Of a stretch of DNA of 34,320 nucleotides, positions 1 through 7,412 are shown one piece after another (the first letter of the stretch is position 1; each line of letters starts with the position of its first letter). Source of the stretch: an uncultured Lachnospiraceae bacterium (GTDB taxonomy: Bacteria; Bacillota; Clostridia; Lachnospirales; Lachnospiraceae); the NCBI GenBank assembly GCA_902776305.1, contig CACYPS010000031.1, forward strand, positions 25,041-59,360. Reading direction: 5' to 3'. Position numbers and translations under genes: made by a program. A model generated the notes under the pieces. It saw nothing but the letters and a program-made list of their open reading frames with translations, did no database searches and had not been told where the DNA came from.

Positions 1-146
1 AGGAATCAATGTCGTCAGCCAAGAAATTACGGAAGCAGACGGCAAACCTGCTCATACTTCCGTAAATCGAGCAAGGAATCAATGCCGTCAGTCAAGAAAT
101 TACGGAAGCAGACGGCAAACCTGCTTCTACTACGTAAATCCGGCAG
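1..146. repeat. Tandem 73-bp repeat, two copies plus a remnant
   Basis: Two direct copies lie at 1-73 and 74-146, and a partial third start follows at about 147-155 (agagtcaat). They differ at only a few positions. Each copy carries an inverted repeat: in copy 1 TTACGGAA pairs with TTCCGTAA and GCAG with CTGC; in copy 2 GAAGCAG pairs with CTGCTTC and TTACG with CGTAA. The array may continue beyond the left edge. It precedes the promoter of the 285-2138 gene but is about 80 bp upstream of it. It could be an intergenic repeat family or part of an upstream transcript; no function is assigned. Confidence 0.75.
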
Positions 147-176
147 AGAGTCAATATGTGCATATTTTACATGGTT

Positions 177-259
177 GAAATTGCACAATTTCAGATTGTA
201 TTTGAACGCACAAACCCCCCTCCCGGTCTTATAATCTCACCATAAAGAAAGCGCTTACA
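177..259 (+). promoter_or_regulatory. Promoter with palindrome and cre-like operator
   Basis: A perfect 16-bp palindrome (GAAATTG-CA-CAATTTC) spans 177-192. A good -10 box TATAAT lies at 230-235, but no convincing -35 is seen at 17 bp, which suggests an activated promoter. At 246-259 the sequence AGAAAGCGCTTACA matches the classic catabolite-repression element (cre) core at 12 of 14 positions; it would lie at about +5 to +18, a typical roadblock position for CcpA or another LacI-family regulator. The ribosome site GGAGG is at 272-276, 8 bp before the ATG at 285. The arrangement suggests carbohydrate control; that is inference from the motif. Confidence 0.55.
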
Positions 260-284
260 TAATTGCTTTACGGAGGATAAGGTC

Positions 285-2138
285 ATGAGTGAATTCATTG
301 TCAACATCATTCATCGCCCCGAAATGGTTCCGGAGTACTCCGCAACCGTTACAGGACAGGGAAAAGAAGGAGATCTCGGTGATGCGAGCCTTCTCGTAGA
401 ATCACTGGACATCTTTAAAACACAGCAGAGACTGGCCCATGAGAACGGCCTCAAGGTCACGATCCAGATGACATACGCTTCTCTCTTCAACGAGGAAGCG
501 GTAAAAATTGCGAAGGAAGATCAAGAAAAATACGGAGATGAGATCGCGCTCTCGCTCCTCGGACTTCCCTGCGAAGAGTTCCGTGAAAAATACAAGACTA
601 AGGATTTCTGCATCTGGATGTTCTCCATGGAAGATAAGAAGGCTATCGTGAATGATGTCTTCGGAAAGTTCTACGATGCATTCGGATTCTATCCGGAATC
701 CACCGGATCCTACTACATGGATGCAGACCTCATCAACTACATAAAGGAGCAGTATCCTTCCGTAAAATGTGCTGTCGCCACATGCTGGGAAGAAGGCCCG
801 AAAGCGTACCACACCTGCAATAACAGCTGGTACACATTCATGGATGGCGGTCCGTGGGCTCCCTGGATCCCGTCCAAAGTCAATACGCATGCTCCGGCTG
901 CAAATGCCGCAGAGGACAGCGGAATTGTCGCCATCCCGCACCTCTCCCGCGACCTGATCGCATGCTATGACGGAAACGGATCCAATTTCGGAACACATCC
1001 GCAGAACGTACTTCGCGGTATGATTTATGACTCGAAGACATGGGAATATCCGTACCTCTACAATCTGATCGATCAGTACAGGAGCCTTGAGCAGTACAAC
1101 AACGGCTACGCTTACAACATGATGTTCGTAGGTCCCGGCTGGATGAACAAGATGGGACGCTGGGAAGCACCGTATGAGCTCCTTTACAAATCCTATTCGG
1201 ACGGATGCAAGTATTACGGCGACCTCAAGAAAAAAGGTCAGCTCATCGATATGACGATGTCCGAATTTGCGGATTATTACAGACAGAAGAAGCACTACAC
1301 CGAACCGGAATGTGCACTCTGGAGAGATATACTTTACGGAAGCGATAAGCAGCTTTTCTGGTACTGCGATCCCTACATGCGTGCATGCGTCAACATGGAT
1401 CAGGGCGGAGCAATCGTCGACCTTCGTCCGTACGCCGCAAAACTCGAGTGGCCGATCGGAATCGGAACGCCGCATATTCAGGACGCAAGTTATCCTTTCC
1501 TGATTCAGGAGAAATACAGGGCAGGCTATTTCACACACTATGCGGGTGAGGGAACGATTCGTTCCGCCAAGATCTGCCACAACGGTGAGGAAGTCGACCT
1601 GTGTCTCTGCAGAACAAAAGCGCATTTTTCCGAGGAGAGAACGGAAGATGGCGTCGGAACAAAGAGAGTGCTCACACTGGATCCGGTCGACATCAAGTTC
1701 ACTGATCTGACAGTGAAGATTCAGACGGTCATAACATTTGAAGAAGGATCTTCCGAGATCAAAATCGCACGAAAGATCCTCGAAATGAGCGATCCGAATG
1801 CCGATGTGACGATCAATGAGTACATGGTCGCCTGCTATGGCACGACAGAATACACGGAAGATATGACAGGCATCACGCTGCAGGTAAGCGGCGATGAAGT
1901 AAAGACTATCAATTATGAGTACAAGTGCCGTGAGGAATCTCTTCAGGGTGCAAATGAAGTCTCCGCTCTCATTCCCGCCATCAAGACCCGTGCGGCTCTT
2001 CGCGCGGAGGATAAAGATGCAGTCGGTTATGTGCGCGAGGGATATGCATTTTCACCGATGTTCACACTCGGATATACAGTTCGGATCACCGGAAAGGAGG
2101 AATTTGCAACATGGCTCAATCTGGCAAGGGAAAACTGA
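285..2138 (+). CDS. Uncharacterised 617-aa protein, possible carbohydrate-active enzyme
   Basis: I do not recognise this family with certainty. The protein has no signal peptide or membrane segment, so it should be cytoplasmic. The N-terminal half (residues about 1-300) reads like an alpha/beta barrel of the polysaccharide deacetylase/GH57 kind, with many aromatic and acidic residues (for example around YPESTGSYYMDADL and MDGGPWAPW). The C-terminal 200 residues look like a beta-rich sandwich domain. It may belong to the structural-genomics families DUF3863/DUF3864, but I could not check this. The start is supported by GGAGG 8 bp upstream. The cre-like site over the transcription start fits a role in sugar metabolism. 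Its last 28 bp overlap the start of a zinc-ribbon gene. Confidence 0.85.
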   Translation: MSEFIVNIIHRPEMVPEYSATVTGQGKEGDLGDASLLVESLDIFKTQQRLAHENGLKVTIQMTYASLFNEEAVKIAKEDQEKYGDEIALSLLGLPCEEFREKYKTKDFCIWMFSMEDKKAIVNDVFGKFYDAFGFYPESTGSYYMDADLINYIKEQYPSVKCAVATCWEEGPKAYHTCNNSWYTFMDGGPWAPWIPSKVNTHAPAANAAEDSGIVAIPHLSRDLIACYDGNGSNFGTHPQNVLRGMIYDSKTWEYPYLYNLIDQYRSLEQYNNGYAYNMMFVGPGWMNKMGRWEAPYELLYKSYSDGCKYYGDLKKKGQLIDMTMSEFADYYRQKKHYTEPECALWRDILYGSDKQLFWYCDPYMRACVNMDQGGAIVDLRPYAAKLEWPIGIGTPHIQDASYPFLIQEKYRAGYFTHYAGEGTIRSAKICHNGEEVDLCLCRTKAHFSEERTEDGVGTKRVLTLDPVDIKFTDLTVKIQTVITFEEGSSEIKIARKILEMSDPNADVTINEYMVACYGTTEYTEDMTGITLQVSGDEVKTINYEYKCREESLQGANEVSALIPAIKTRAALRAEDKDAVGYVREGYAFSPMFTLGYTVRITGKEEFATWLNLAREN

Positions 2139-2335
2139 ATTTCAGATGCCCCTCCTGCTTTCAGAGGGATCTGGATATAGATATGTTCTATGATAAGGAT
2201 AAAAAGGAATACTATTGCATGCGCTGCCAGTTCCACGGAACCGAGAAGGAAGTTCTTGCGGGAAATGAGATAATCCGCTGGAGGTATAAGGATATGCATA
2301 AGCGCTATGCATTGGAAGATTTTTATAAGAACTAA
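2111..2335 (+). CDS. Small zinc-ribbon protein (74 aa)
   Basis: A 74-residue basic protein with two CxxC knuckles, CPSC (residues 13-16) and CMRC (37-40), 20 residues apart, which is the layout of a single zinc ribbon. The rest is charged and aromatic, without membrane segments. The gene starts inside the end of the preceding ORF, in another frame, behind an unusually strong ribosome site (GGAAAGGAGG at 2091-2100), so translation is probably independent and strong. Two terminators follow. Zinc ribbons of this size bind nucleic acid or act as small adaptors; no specific function can be given. Confidence 0.8.
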   Translation: MAQSGKGKLNFRCPSCFQRDLDIDMFYDKDKKEYYCMRCQFHGTEKEVLAGNEIIRWRYKDMHKRYALEDFYKN

Positions 2336-2353
2336 ATAAAAAATAATAATAAT

Positions 2354-2382
2354 AAAAATCCGACCGTTGAGGTCGGATTTTT
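2354..2382. terminator. Bidirectional intrinsic terminator
   Basis: A perfect 12-bp stem (2354-2365 with 2371-2382) has a 5-nt loop GTTGA and is bounded by A- and T-runs on both sides. It can terminate the zinc-ribbon transcript rightward and the lipoprotein transcript leftward. Confidence 0.9.
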
Positions 2383-2393
2383 ATTATGTTTGG

Positions 2394-2437
2394 GGAAGGC
2401 TGCGGCAACTGTCTAATGCGACAGCCTCCTTTTATTT
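2394..2437 (+). terminator. Second hairpin terminator
   Basis: GGAAGGCTG pairs with CAGCCTCC (one bulged A), with an inner GCA/TGC pair, and is followed by TTTTATTTT. It forms a back-up rightward terminator between the two convergent genes. Confidence 0.55.
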
Positions 2438-2461
2438 TGAATTTTTCGGATTTAGTCCCGG

Positions 2462-3241
2462 TCAGTCATTTACGCCTTCGATGAAGACCTGATTGCCGTC
2501 CTCATCGTAGATCTCATATGAACCGTCATAATACTGAAGATTTACCGGATCTCCGTCGCCGTCAACGAGCCTGCCGTACTTGGAATACTCGGAATCGGAG
2601 TCTTCGCTGCTCTCCGAGGAACTGCCGGTCGAACCGGTGGAAGCGCCGGCAGACTTGAGATACTTGGAGTAGACATAACCCTTTTCACCGTTATACTCAA
2701 CGATGTACCACTCACCTTCGGCTCCTACGACTGTGATCTCATCTCCCTCATCGTATCCTCCGAGAATATCGCCTTCGAAATCGGCCTCCTCACGGACATT
2801 GATATCAGCGGTCGTGACCATCTGCTGTGAATTAGTTGTGCCCTGGGTCCCTTCAGCTGTTGTGCCGTCAGCGGTCGTGCCGTCAGCAGCTGTAGTGCTG
2901 CCTGCAGCAGTTCCTGCAGTTCCGCCTGCAGTCGTGCCGGCAACGGCTGTGCCGTCTGTAATCTCCTGAGCCGGGATCGGTGTGATAACATCGCTCTGTC
3001 CGCTCTCTGTTGTGGTAGAGGAATCGGTTGATGCAGGTTTTGTGACCTGTGATGCTGTTGCGTCGCCGGCAGTAGTTTTACTGTCAGTCGGAGCCTGTGT
3101 TACCGTTGGCACTGTACTGATATCGGATATGCTCTGATCTGCGACAGTGGCTGTCTCAGCCCCTTCTTTGGAGCCGCCGCACGCCATGAATGTGCCTGCG
3201 AGAGTGAGCGACAGAAGAACTGCGAGAAGTCGTCTTTTCAT
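2462..3241 (-). CDS. SH3-domain lipoprotein
   Basis: A 259-aa exported lipoprotein. Residues 1-20 form a lipoprotein signal peptide (KRR followed by a hydrophobic stretch) with the lipobox ending in FMAC, so Cys21 should be lipidated and the protein held on the outer face of the membrane. Residues about 25-138 are a Thr/Ala/Gly/Asp-rich low-complexity linker with GTTA/DGTTA repeats. Residues 141-200 are a bacterial SH3 domain (DINVREEAD, GDEITVVGAEGEWYIVEY, GYVYSKYL), a fold that commonly binds cell-wall peptides. A Ser-rich spacer and a 45-residue acidic tail follow. The ribosome site AAGGAGG lies just upstream. The gene is monocistronic and converges on the zinc-ribbon gene. A cell-wall role is inferred; no catalytic domain is present. 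Confidence 0.9.
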   Translation of the reverse strand: MKRRLLAVLLSLTLAGTFMACGGSKEGAETATVADQSISDISTVPTVTQAPTDSKTTAGDATASQVTKPASTDSSTTTESGQSDVITPIPAQEITDGTAVAGTTAGGTAGTAAGSTTAADGTTADGTTAEGTQGTTNSQQMVTTADINVREEADFEGDILGGYDEGDEITVVGAEGEWYIVEYNGEKGYVYSKYLKSAGASTGSTGSSSESSEDSDSEYSKYGRLVDGDGDPVNLQYYDGSYEIYDEDGNQVFIEGVND

Positions 3242-3358
3242 AATATATCCTCCTTAAGTAAATGGATTTATCTTATTTGCTCGACTGATATGTCGTGTAT
3301 ATCTGAGTTAAGTGACAAACCCTATTTTACTATAGATTTTCAAATCCTGCGATAGTGA

Positions 3359-3370
3359 GTTTCATGAAAC
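3359..3370. other. 12-bp perfect palindrome
   Basis: GTTTCATGAAAC lies between the thioesterase stop and the lipoprotein gene. It could be an operator for the lipoprotein promoter, which otherwise has no clear -35/-10 pair, or part of the operon end. No T-rich terminator is seen between the two genes, so some read-through from the acyl operon into the lipoprotein gene is possible. Confidence 0.3.
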
Positions 3371-3389
3371 AGGGAATTTTCACAATCTC

Positions 3390-4121
3390 TTACATTTTCT
3401 TCATACGGATCCGGAAGCAGCTTCGGTCTGTTCGCCCTTCGAAGAGTCGGGCATCGTCCGTCCGGTAAGCCCTGATGGTGATCGTATCGCCGGGACGGAT
3501 CTCCGTTAGATACTCCGCTTCAATCAAAGTGTTATCATAACCGATATATTCTTCCGTCGGAATCATATCCTCGACCACATCGAAATACCGGCAGTTGTTG
3601 ACATGCCCGTTGATATCAATGTGGCTGAAGCGTGCTGTGTAAAGACTCTCGGAGACAAGCCGGAGGTCATCAGTATTTTTGAACCAAATCGCAAGAGAAC
3701 GCGGCTCGGGGATCTCGTTTCCCGTGAGAAAACCGTCTATCTCGATTCCATATTCATCGGGGAATATAAAACTTCTGGTCTTCTCGTCAATCAGCATCCA
3801 CAAGGCACATCCCCTGACAAGGATTTCGTTTCCCGACGAGACTTCATAATGTCTCGGAAAAAATATCCGCATGGTCGGACCGGGCCAGGAGCGGAATGTA
3901 ACCTCCTCGTCGTAGCGTGGCATTCGGGTAATCTCCGCAGACTGTCTGGCGATGATCCAGAGAAGACCTTTGTCCAATGTCTTATTGCGTCCGACTCCTA
4001 GAGCTTCCGTGTGTGTGATGCTTGTTTCCTGAAAGAAACCGAGCATATTGGATAGCCTGAGCTCGCGATGCCGTGTCACATCACGGCTGTGTATAGTAAA
4101 TGTTTTCTCGAAATAATCCAT
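3390..4121 (-). CDS. Acyl-ACP thioesterase
   Basis: A 243-aa protein of the acyl-ACP thioesterase family (FatA/FatB-like, two tandem hot-dog domains), which hydrolyses acyl-ACP to free fatty acid and ACP in the cytosol. The length is normal for bacterial members. The N-terminal domain has the typical start (YFEKTFTIHSRDVTRHRELR) and the GLLWIIARQSAEI strand; the second domain carries the family block SHIDINGHVNNCRYFD (166-181) with the conserved Asp169-Asn171-His173 cluster. It is the last gene of a leftward operon, 11 bp after the acyl carrier protein. It presumably releases acyl groups carried by that ACP or by the housekeeping ACP; which chains it prefers cannot be read from the sequence. 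Confidence 0.9.
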   Translation of the reverse strand: MDYFEKTFTIHSRDVTRHRELRLSNMLGFFQETSITHTEALGVGRNKTLDKGLLWIIARQSAEITRMPRYDEEVTFRSWPGPTMRIFFPRHYEVSSGNEILVRGCALWMLIDEKTRSFIFPDEYGIEIDGFLTGNEIPEPRSLAIWFKNTDDLRLVSESLYTARFSHIDINGHVNNCRYFDVVEDMIPTEEYIGYDNTLIEAEYLTEIRPGDTITIRAYRTDDARLFEGRTDRSCFRIRMKKM

Positions 4122-4132
4122 AGTGAATTTCT

Positions 4133-4387
4133 TTATTTTGAATATTTTTCAATCGCGTCAATGAGCTGGCCGAGTGTCTTCAGACGATTCCACTGACGGT
4201 TCGGGATCTTAACGTCAAACTCGGCCTCGATTTTGCAGATAACAAGGATGAAGTTCATGGAATCCATAGCCATGTCCGTGTTCACAACAGAGCTCTCATC
4301 GAGTGGAACCCCGTTCAGTTCCGGAACACAATTGTAAATAATTTTCAGTGTTCGCTCTTTAATTTCGTCTCTTGACAGTTTTGCCAT
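4133..4387 (-). CDS. Dedicated acyl carrier protein
   Basis: An 84-aa acyl carrier protein. The attachment site for 4'-phosphopantetheine is Ser43 in the motif MDSMNF (41-46), followed by the acidic helix III region (CKIEAEFDVKIP) that partner enzymes dock to. Length and helix pattern fit the PP-binding family. The motif reads DSM rather than the DSL of housekeeping AcpP, and the gene stands between an adenylating ligase and a thioesterase rather than beside fab genes, so it is probably a specialised carrier. It starts 13 bp downstream of the ligase stop, so the two should be co-transcribed. Confidence 0.92.
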   Translation of the reverse strand: MAKLSRDEIKERTLKIIYNCVPELNGVPLDESSVVNTDMAMDSMNFILVICKIEAEFDVKIPNRQWNRLKTLGQLIDAIEKYSK

Positions 4388-4400
4388 TTTTTATCTCCCT

Positions 4401-5822
4401 TCAGACTAAACGTCTTTCAATTTCCCAGCGTCGTATCTTGCCCGTTGCAGTTCTCGGAAGCGGACCGCCATAGCTGATGACACCGCTGATCCGGAGCCCC
4501 ATCGCTCTTTTATCGTTGAACTCAGCAAGCAGACTATCTATGTTTTCAGGTACATTTTCTTCGGAATCACCGATGACCAGGAACGGTCTGTCCTGTTTCA
4601 GAATGACGGTGAGGTCCGAAAACCCGAGAAGTACCGAAAGTTCATCTTCATATTCCGGACAGAATATCTTCGTGCCGTCCGGGAGCACGAGCATATCTTT
4701 TTTTCGTCCTGTTAGGCGCAGCACACCACGCGTGTCCAGAGAACCGAGATCACCGGTGTAGAGCCTTCCGCCCTGAACCGGAATGATCGGGTGGCCGAGC
4801 ACATACGCAGGATTATCAATATTTTCCGCATCTTTTGTTACTGTCTCCGAAAAGTCCAGATATCCTTGCATCAGACAGGGCGTCACAACAGAAATCTCGC
4901 CGTCCGGCTCGATGCGAAAATCCGCACCGGGACATGGGTAGAGCGCGAACGGATCCTTCTGATCCTGCGTGATAGCGAGACCGCTGGATGTCTCTGTCAG
5001 CCCATACCCGAGATAGACATCCATTCCCATATCCTGCAGTGCTTTCACCGAAACGGCATCGAGCGGAGCCGCACCGATTAGTACGACCCGGAGGCTTGAG
5101 GGAAGAGCATGCTGAAGCATTAACATCTTAAGCAGGGAAGGTACGACCGGAAGAATAGTGGGTTTGAAAAATTCACAGTCACTGAAGAGATACCTTGTAC
5201 CCCTGCCGAGCGCAATCGTCGCCCCGTTAGTCAGTCCCCACAGCATTGTACAGACAAAACCGAAGACGTGAGAGAACGGGAGCAGCGACAGAATAATATC
5301 ACCCGGCCCGCACGGGAGCATGGCTTGTCCGGAGAAGCTGCTGCAAAGAAGGCTCTCCGATGTGAGGACGACAGCTCTGGAGCTGCCGGTCGTTCCCGAT
5401 GTGAAGAAAATGAGGCGGCCCTCATGAGTGTTTTCATCACCTGCCTGATACCACCGAGGCGCGCATCCGCACGCTTCACAGAGCTCCTCCTGAAGGTCGG
5501 GATCGGACGCGTAAATGCTCTCCGCGCCCGCCGTACGGGCCAGCGCAAACAGAGTCTCATCGGGCGTATTCTCATCTATCAGGATGACATCGCAGCCGGA
5601 TATCACACACGCGAATATCCGGATGAGCGTGGCCGGCTCGTGATCGGTCACAATCAGTTCGCTTCGAATGCCTGACAGCCGTATCTCGCTTTCTGCGCTG
5701 CGGATCATGTCGGCAAGTTCTGCGTACGATATGCTTTTCTGATCGTTTCCGTAGAGAACGGCCGTACCGAAATCGGTACTCCATACTTTGAGTAAATGAC
5801 GAAATAAATGACACATTTGCAT
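4401..5822 (-). CDS. AMP-dependent acyl-ACP/acyl-CoA synthetase
   Basis: A member of the ANL (AMP-binding) superfamily, 473 aa from the chosen start. It activates a carboxylic acid with ATP as acyl-AMP and transfers it to a thiol, here most likely the phosphopantetheine of the adjacent ACP. Motifs: the P-loop FFTSGTTGSS (139-148), GYGLTETS (272-279), YTGD (355-358), and the C-terminal catalytic lysine in RTATGKIRR (Lys462). The frame is open to a TTG at 5858, but the ATG at 5822 has a GGAG site 7 bp upstream and is preferred. First gene of the leftward acyl operon, divergent from the flavoenzyme operon. Substrate unknown; a fatty acid is likely from the context. Confidence 0.88.
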   Translation of the reverse strand: MQMCHLFRHLLKVWSTDFGTAVLYGNDQKSISYAELADMIRSAESEIRLSGIRSELIVTDHEPATLIRIFACVISGCDVILIDENTPDETLFALARTAGAESIYASDPDLQEELCEACGCAPRWYQAGDENTHEGRLIFFTSGTTGSSRAVVLTSESLLCSSFSGQAMLPCGPGDIILSLLPFSHVFGFVCTMLWGLTNGATIALGRGTRYLFSDCEFFKPTILPVVPSLLKMLMLQHALPSSLRVVLIGAAPLDAVSVKALQDMGMDVYLGYGLTETSSGLAITQDQKDPFALYPCPGADFRIEPDGEISVVTPCLMQGYLDFSETVTKDAENIDNPAYVLGHPIIPVQGGRLYTGDLGSLDTRGVLRLTGRKKDMLVLPDGTKIFCPEYEDELSVLLGFSDLTVILKQDRPFLVIGDSEENVPENIDSLLAEFNDKRAMGLRISGVISYGGPLPRTATGKIRRWEIERRLV

Positions 5823-5930
5823 AAAATCACTCCGTTTATTGCAAATATCTTGTGACAATTATATAATTAACTTATGATAATTTCTACATAAAATGGCAAA
5901 TATTAACGCAAAACAATCAAGGAGAGACAC
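5823..5930. promoter_or_regulatory. Divergent promoter region of the two lipid operons
   Basis: This 108-bp AT-rich region separates the two operons. Rightward, TTGTGA (5850-5855) and TATGAT (5873-5878) have 17-bp spacing, followed by the ribosome site AAGGAG before the ATG at 5931. Leftward, a TATAAT reads from 5863 to 5858 on the minus strand, with a weak TAGAAA at -35. The promoters overlap, so one regulator could control both operons. A 16-nt duplication of the isomerase start (ATGGCAAAyATTAAyG) occurs at 5893 and 5931; the first copy lacks a ribosome site. Confidence 0.55.
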
Positions 5931-7289
5931 ATGGCAAACATTAATGAGAAGATATGTATTATCGGCGCAGGACCGGCCGGTCTTTCGGCGGCAATGTATC
6001 TTGAACAGAAAGGATACTTCAACTACACGATCCTTGAGAAGGAGGATCATGTCGGTGGAAAATGTCATTCACCGCACTACAACGGCAGAAGATATGAGAT
6101 GGGAGCAATCATGGGAGTACCGTCCTATTATGCCGTTCACGATGTGGAAGAGTTCTGCGGTATTACACACGACGGACCGAAACTGAATCGTAATTATAAG
6201 AATCTGAAGGGTAAAGTTATCGAGCCGTTCGAGCCGAAGAAAAACCCGCTCAAGATTCCGCGCCTGCTCAAGATGAGAAAGCAGCTGAAGGTGTTCGGCG
6301 AACTCCTTGAGACAAAGTACAAGGGATATGATGTTAACGGACACCGCGGCGTAGCGGAAGGCCGCTATGACGGATATGCCGTAACGCCGGATCGTGAGAA
6401 AATCTCCGGCGAGAACCCGAATCTGAAGGATCTGGCTCTCCCGTTCAAAGAGTTCTGTGAACTCAACGGTGTTGAACTCGTTCAGGATATCTGGATCGGA
6501 CCGTTCACTTCCTTCGGCTACGGATATTTTGATGAAATCCCGGCGGCATATGTCCTGAAATACCTTGATTTCCAGACGACCATGAATTTCGTCAAGGTCA
6601 ATCTCTGGACATGGAAAGAGGGTACACAGTATATCTGGGAATGCCTGAATGACAAGCTTCGCAACCAGGCAAGACTGAATTCCGATATCACATCGGTAGA
6701 GCGCCATGACGGAAAAGTATTCGTGACTGTGAATGACGAAGTCGAAGTATATGACAAGATTATTGTTACGGCACCTCTTCAGTTCCTGCCGAATTATTTT
6801 GATGCGACAGAGGAAGAGAAGGAACTCTTCTCGAAGATCGATTATGAGAGATATGACGTTCTCGCAGTCGAGACAAAACCGGAGAATCATCCTGAGATTT
6901 CCTATTATATTTTTGACAACATGACTCCGGAGAGATATGGCCATCTGATGGTCTATTACCGTCGGTGGAAAGACAGCGTGGACCAGGTCATCACGACCTA
7001 CGCACTGCGCAATCACAGAGGAAAGAGAACATATAAGACAAGTGCATGCAAGAAAATAGTTCTTAAGGATCTCGAGGCTATGGGAAATGCAGCATCCAAG
7101 GTCGTCAATGAGAAGAACTGGTATTATTTCCCGCACGTTTTCACTGAAGACTATGCGGCAGGCTGGTATGACAAGGTCGAGGCTATGCAGGGTATGAACG
7201 GGACCTACTATGCCGGTGAGATTATGTCCTTCGGCGATATGGATGAGACAGCTGAATATTCACGTGAACTTGTGGACAGATTCTTCTGA
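5931..7289 (+). CDS. Polyunsaturated fatty acid (linoleate) isomerase-like flavoprotein
   Basis: A 452-aa FAD enzyme of the flavin amine oxidase superfamily. The N-terminus binds FAD: GAGPAG (12-17), Glu36 ending strand beta-2, then the GGKCHSP block (42-48). Several blocks match what I remember of the P. acnes polyunsaturated fatty acid isomerase PAI, which turns linoleate into trans-10,cis-12 conjugated linoleate without net redox: MYLEQ near the start, GRRYEMGAIMGVPSY (52-66), AAYVLKYLDF, LWTW-EGTQ, WYYFPHV, and YYAGEIMSFG (426-435). It is slightly longer than PAI (about 424 aa), mainly from an insertion around residues 95-140. Start supported by AAGGAG. First gene of the rightward operon. 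The resemblance is from memory; double-bond specificity cannot be predicted. Confidence 0.85.
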   Translation: MANINEKICIIGAGPAGLSAAMYLEQKGYFNYTILEKEDHVGGKCHSPHYNGRRYEMGAIMGVPSYYAVHDVEEFCGITHDGPKLNRNYKNLKGKVIEPFEPKKNPLKIPRLLKMRKQLKVFGELLETKYKGYDVNGHRGVAEGRYDGYAVTPDREKISGENPNLKDLALPFKEFCELNGVELVQDIWIGPFTSFGYGYFDEIPAAYVLKYLDFQTTMNFVKVNLWTWKEGTQYIWECLNDKLRNQARLNSDITSVERHDGKVFVTVNDEVEVYDKIIVTAPLQFLPNYFDATEEEKELFSKIDYERYDVLAVETKPENHPEISYYIFDNMTPERYGHLMVYYRRWKDSVDQVITTYALRNHRGKRTYKTSACKKIVLKDLEAMGNAASKVVNEKNWYYFPHVFTEDYAAGWYDKVEAMQGMNGTYYAGEIMSFGDMDETAEYSRELVDRFF

Positions 7290-7301
7290 TGATGAACGGT
7301 C

Positions 7302-7370
7302 AGGGGGCTGTCGTAATAAGGTATATGACCACTATTCATGACAGTGTTATTACCTGTTGCGACAACCCCT
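7302..7370 (+). other. Long intergenic hairpin within the flavoenzyme operon
   Basis: AGGGG-x2-TGTCG (7302-7313) pairs with CGACA-x-CCCCT (7360-7370), and further inner pairing is possible (AGGTA with TACCT, CACT with AGTG). No T-run follows, so it is more likely an mRNA processing, stability or translational-control element between the isomerase and the second flavoprotein than a terminator. Confidence 0.5.
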
Positions 7371-7412
7371 CTCTTTATCCGGAGAAGAGCACGAGCTTAA
7401 ACAGGAGTAAAT

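Noticed and set aside
1-146. CRISPR array
   Set aside because: Whole 73-bp units repeat, including what would be spacers, and no cas genes are nearby.
402-1625. Long open frame antisense to the 617-aa protein gene
   Set aside because: It lacks a ribosome site, its composition is that of a codon shadow, and the opposite strand encodes a coherent protein with promoter and ribosome site.
6069-7136. 355-codon open frame antisense to the isomerase
   Set aside because: Cys/Leu/Ile-rich shadow of a strongly conserved enzyme on the plus strand.
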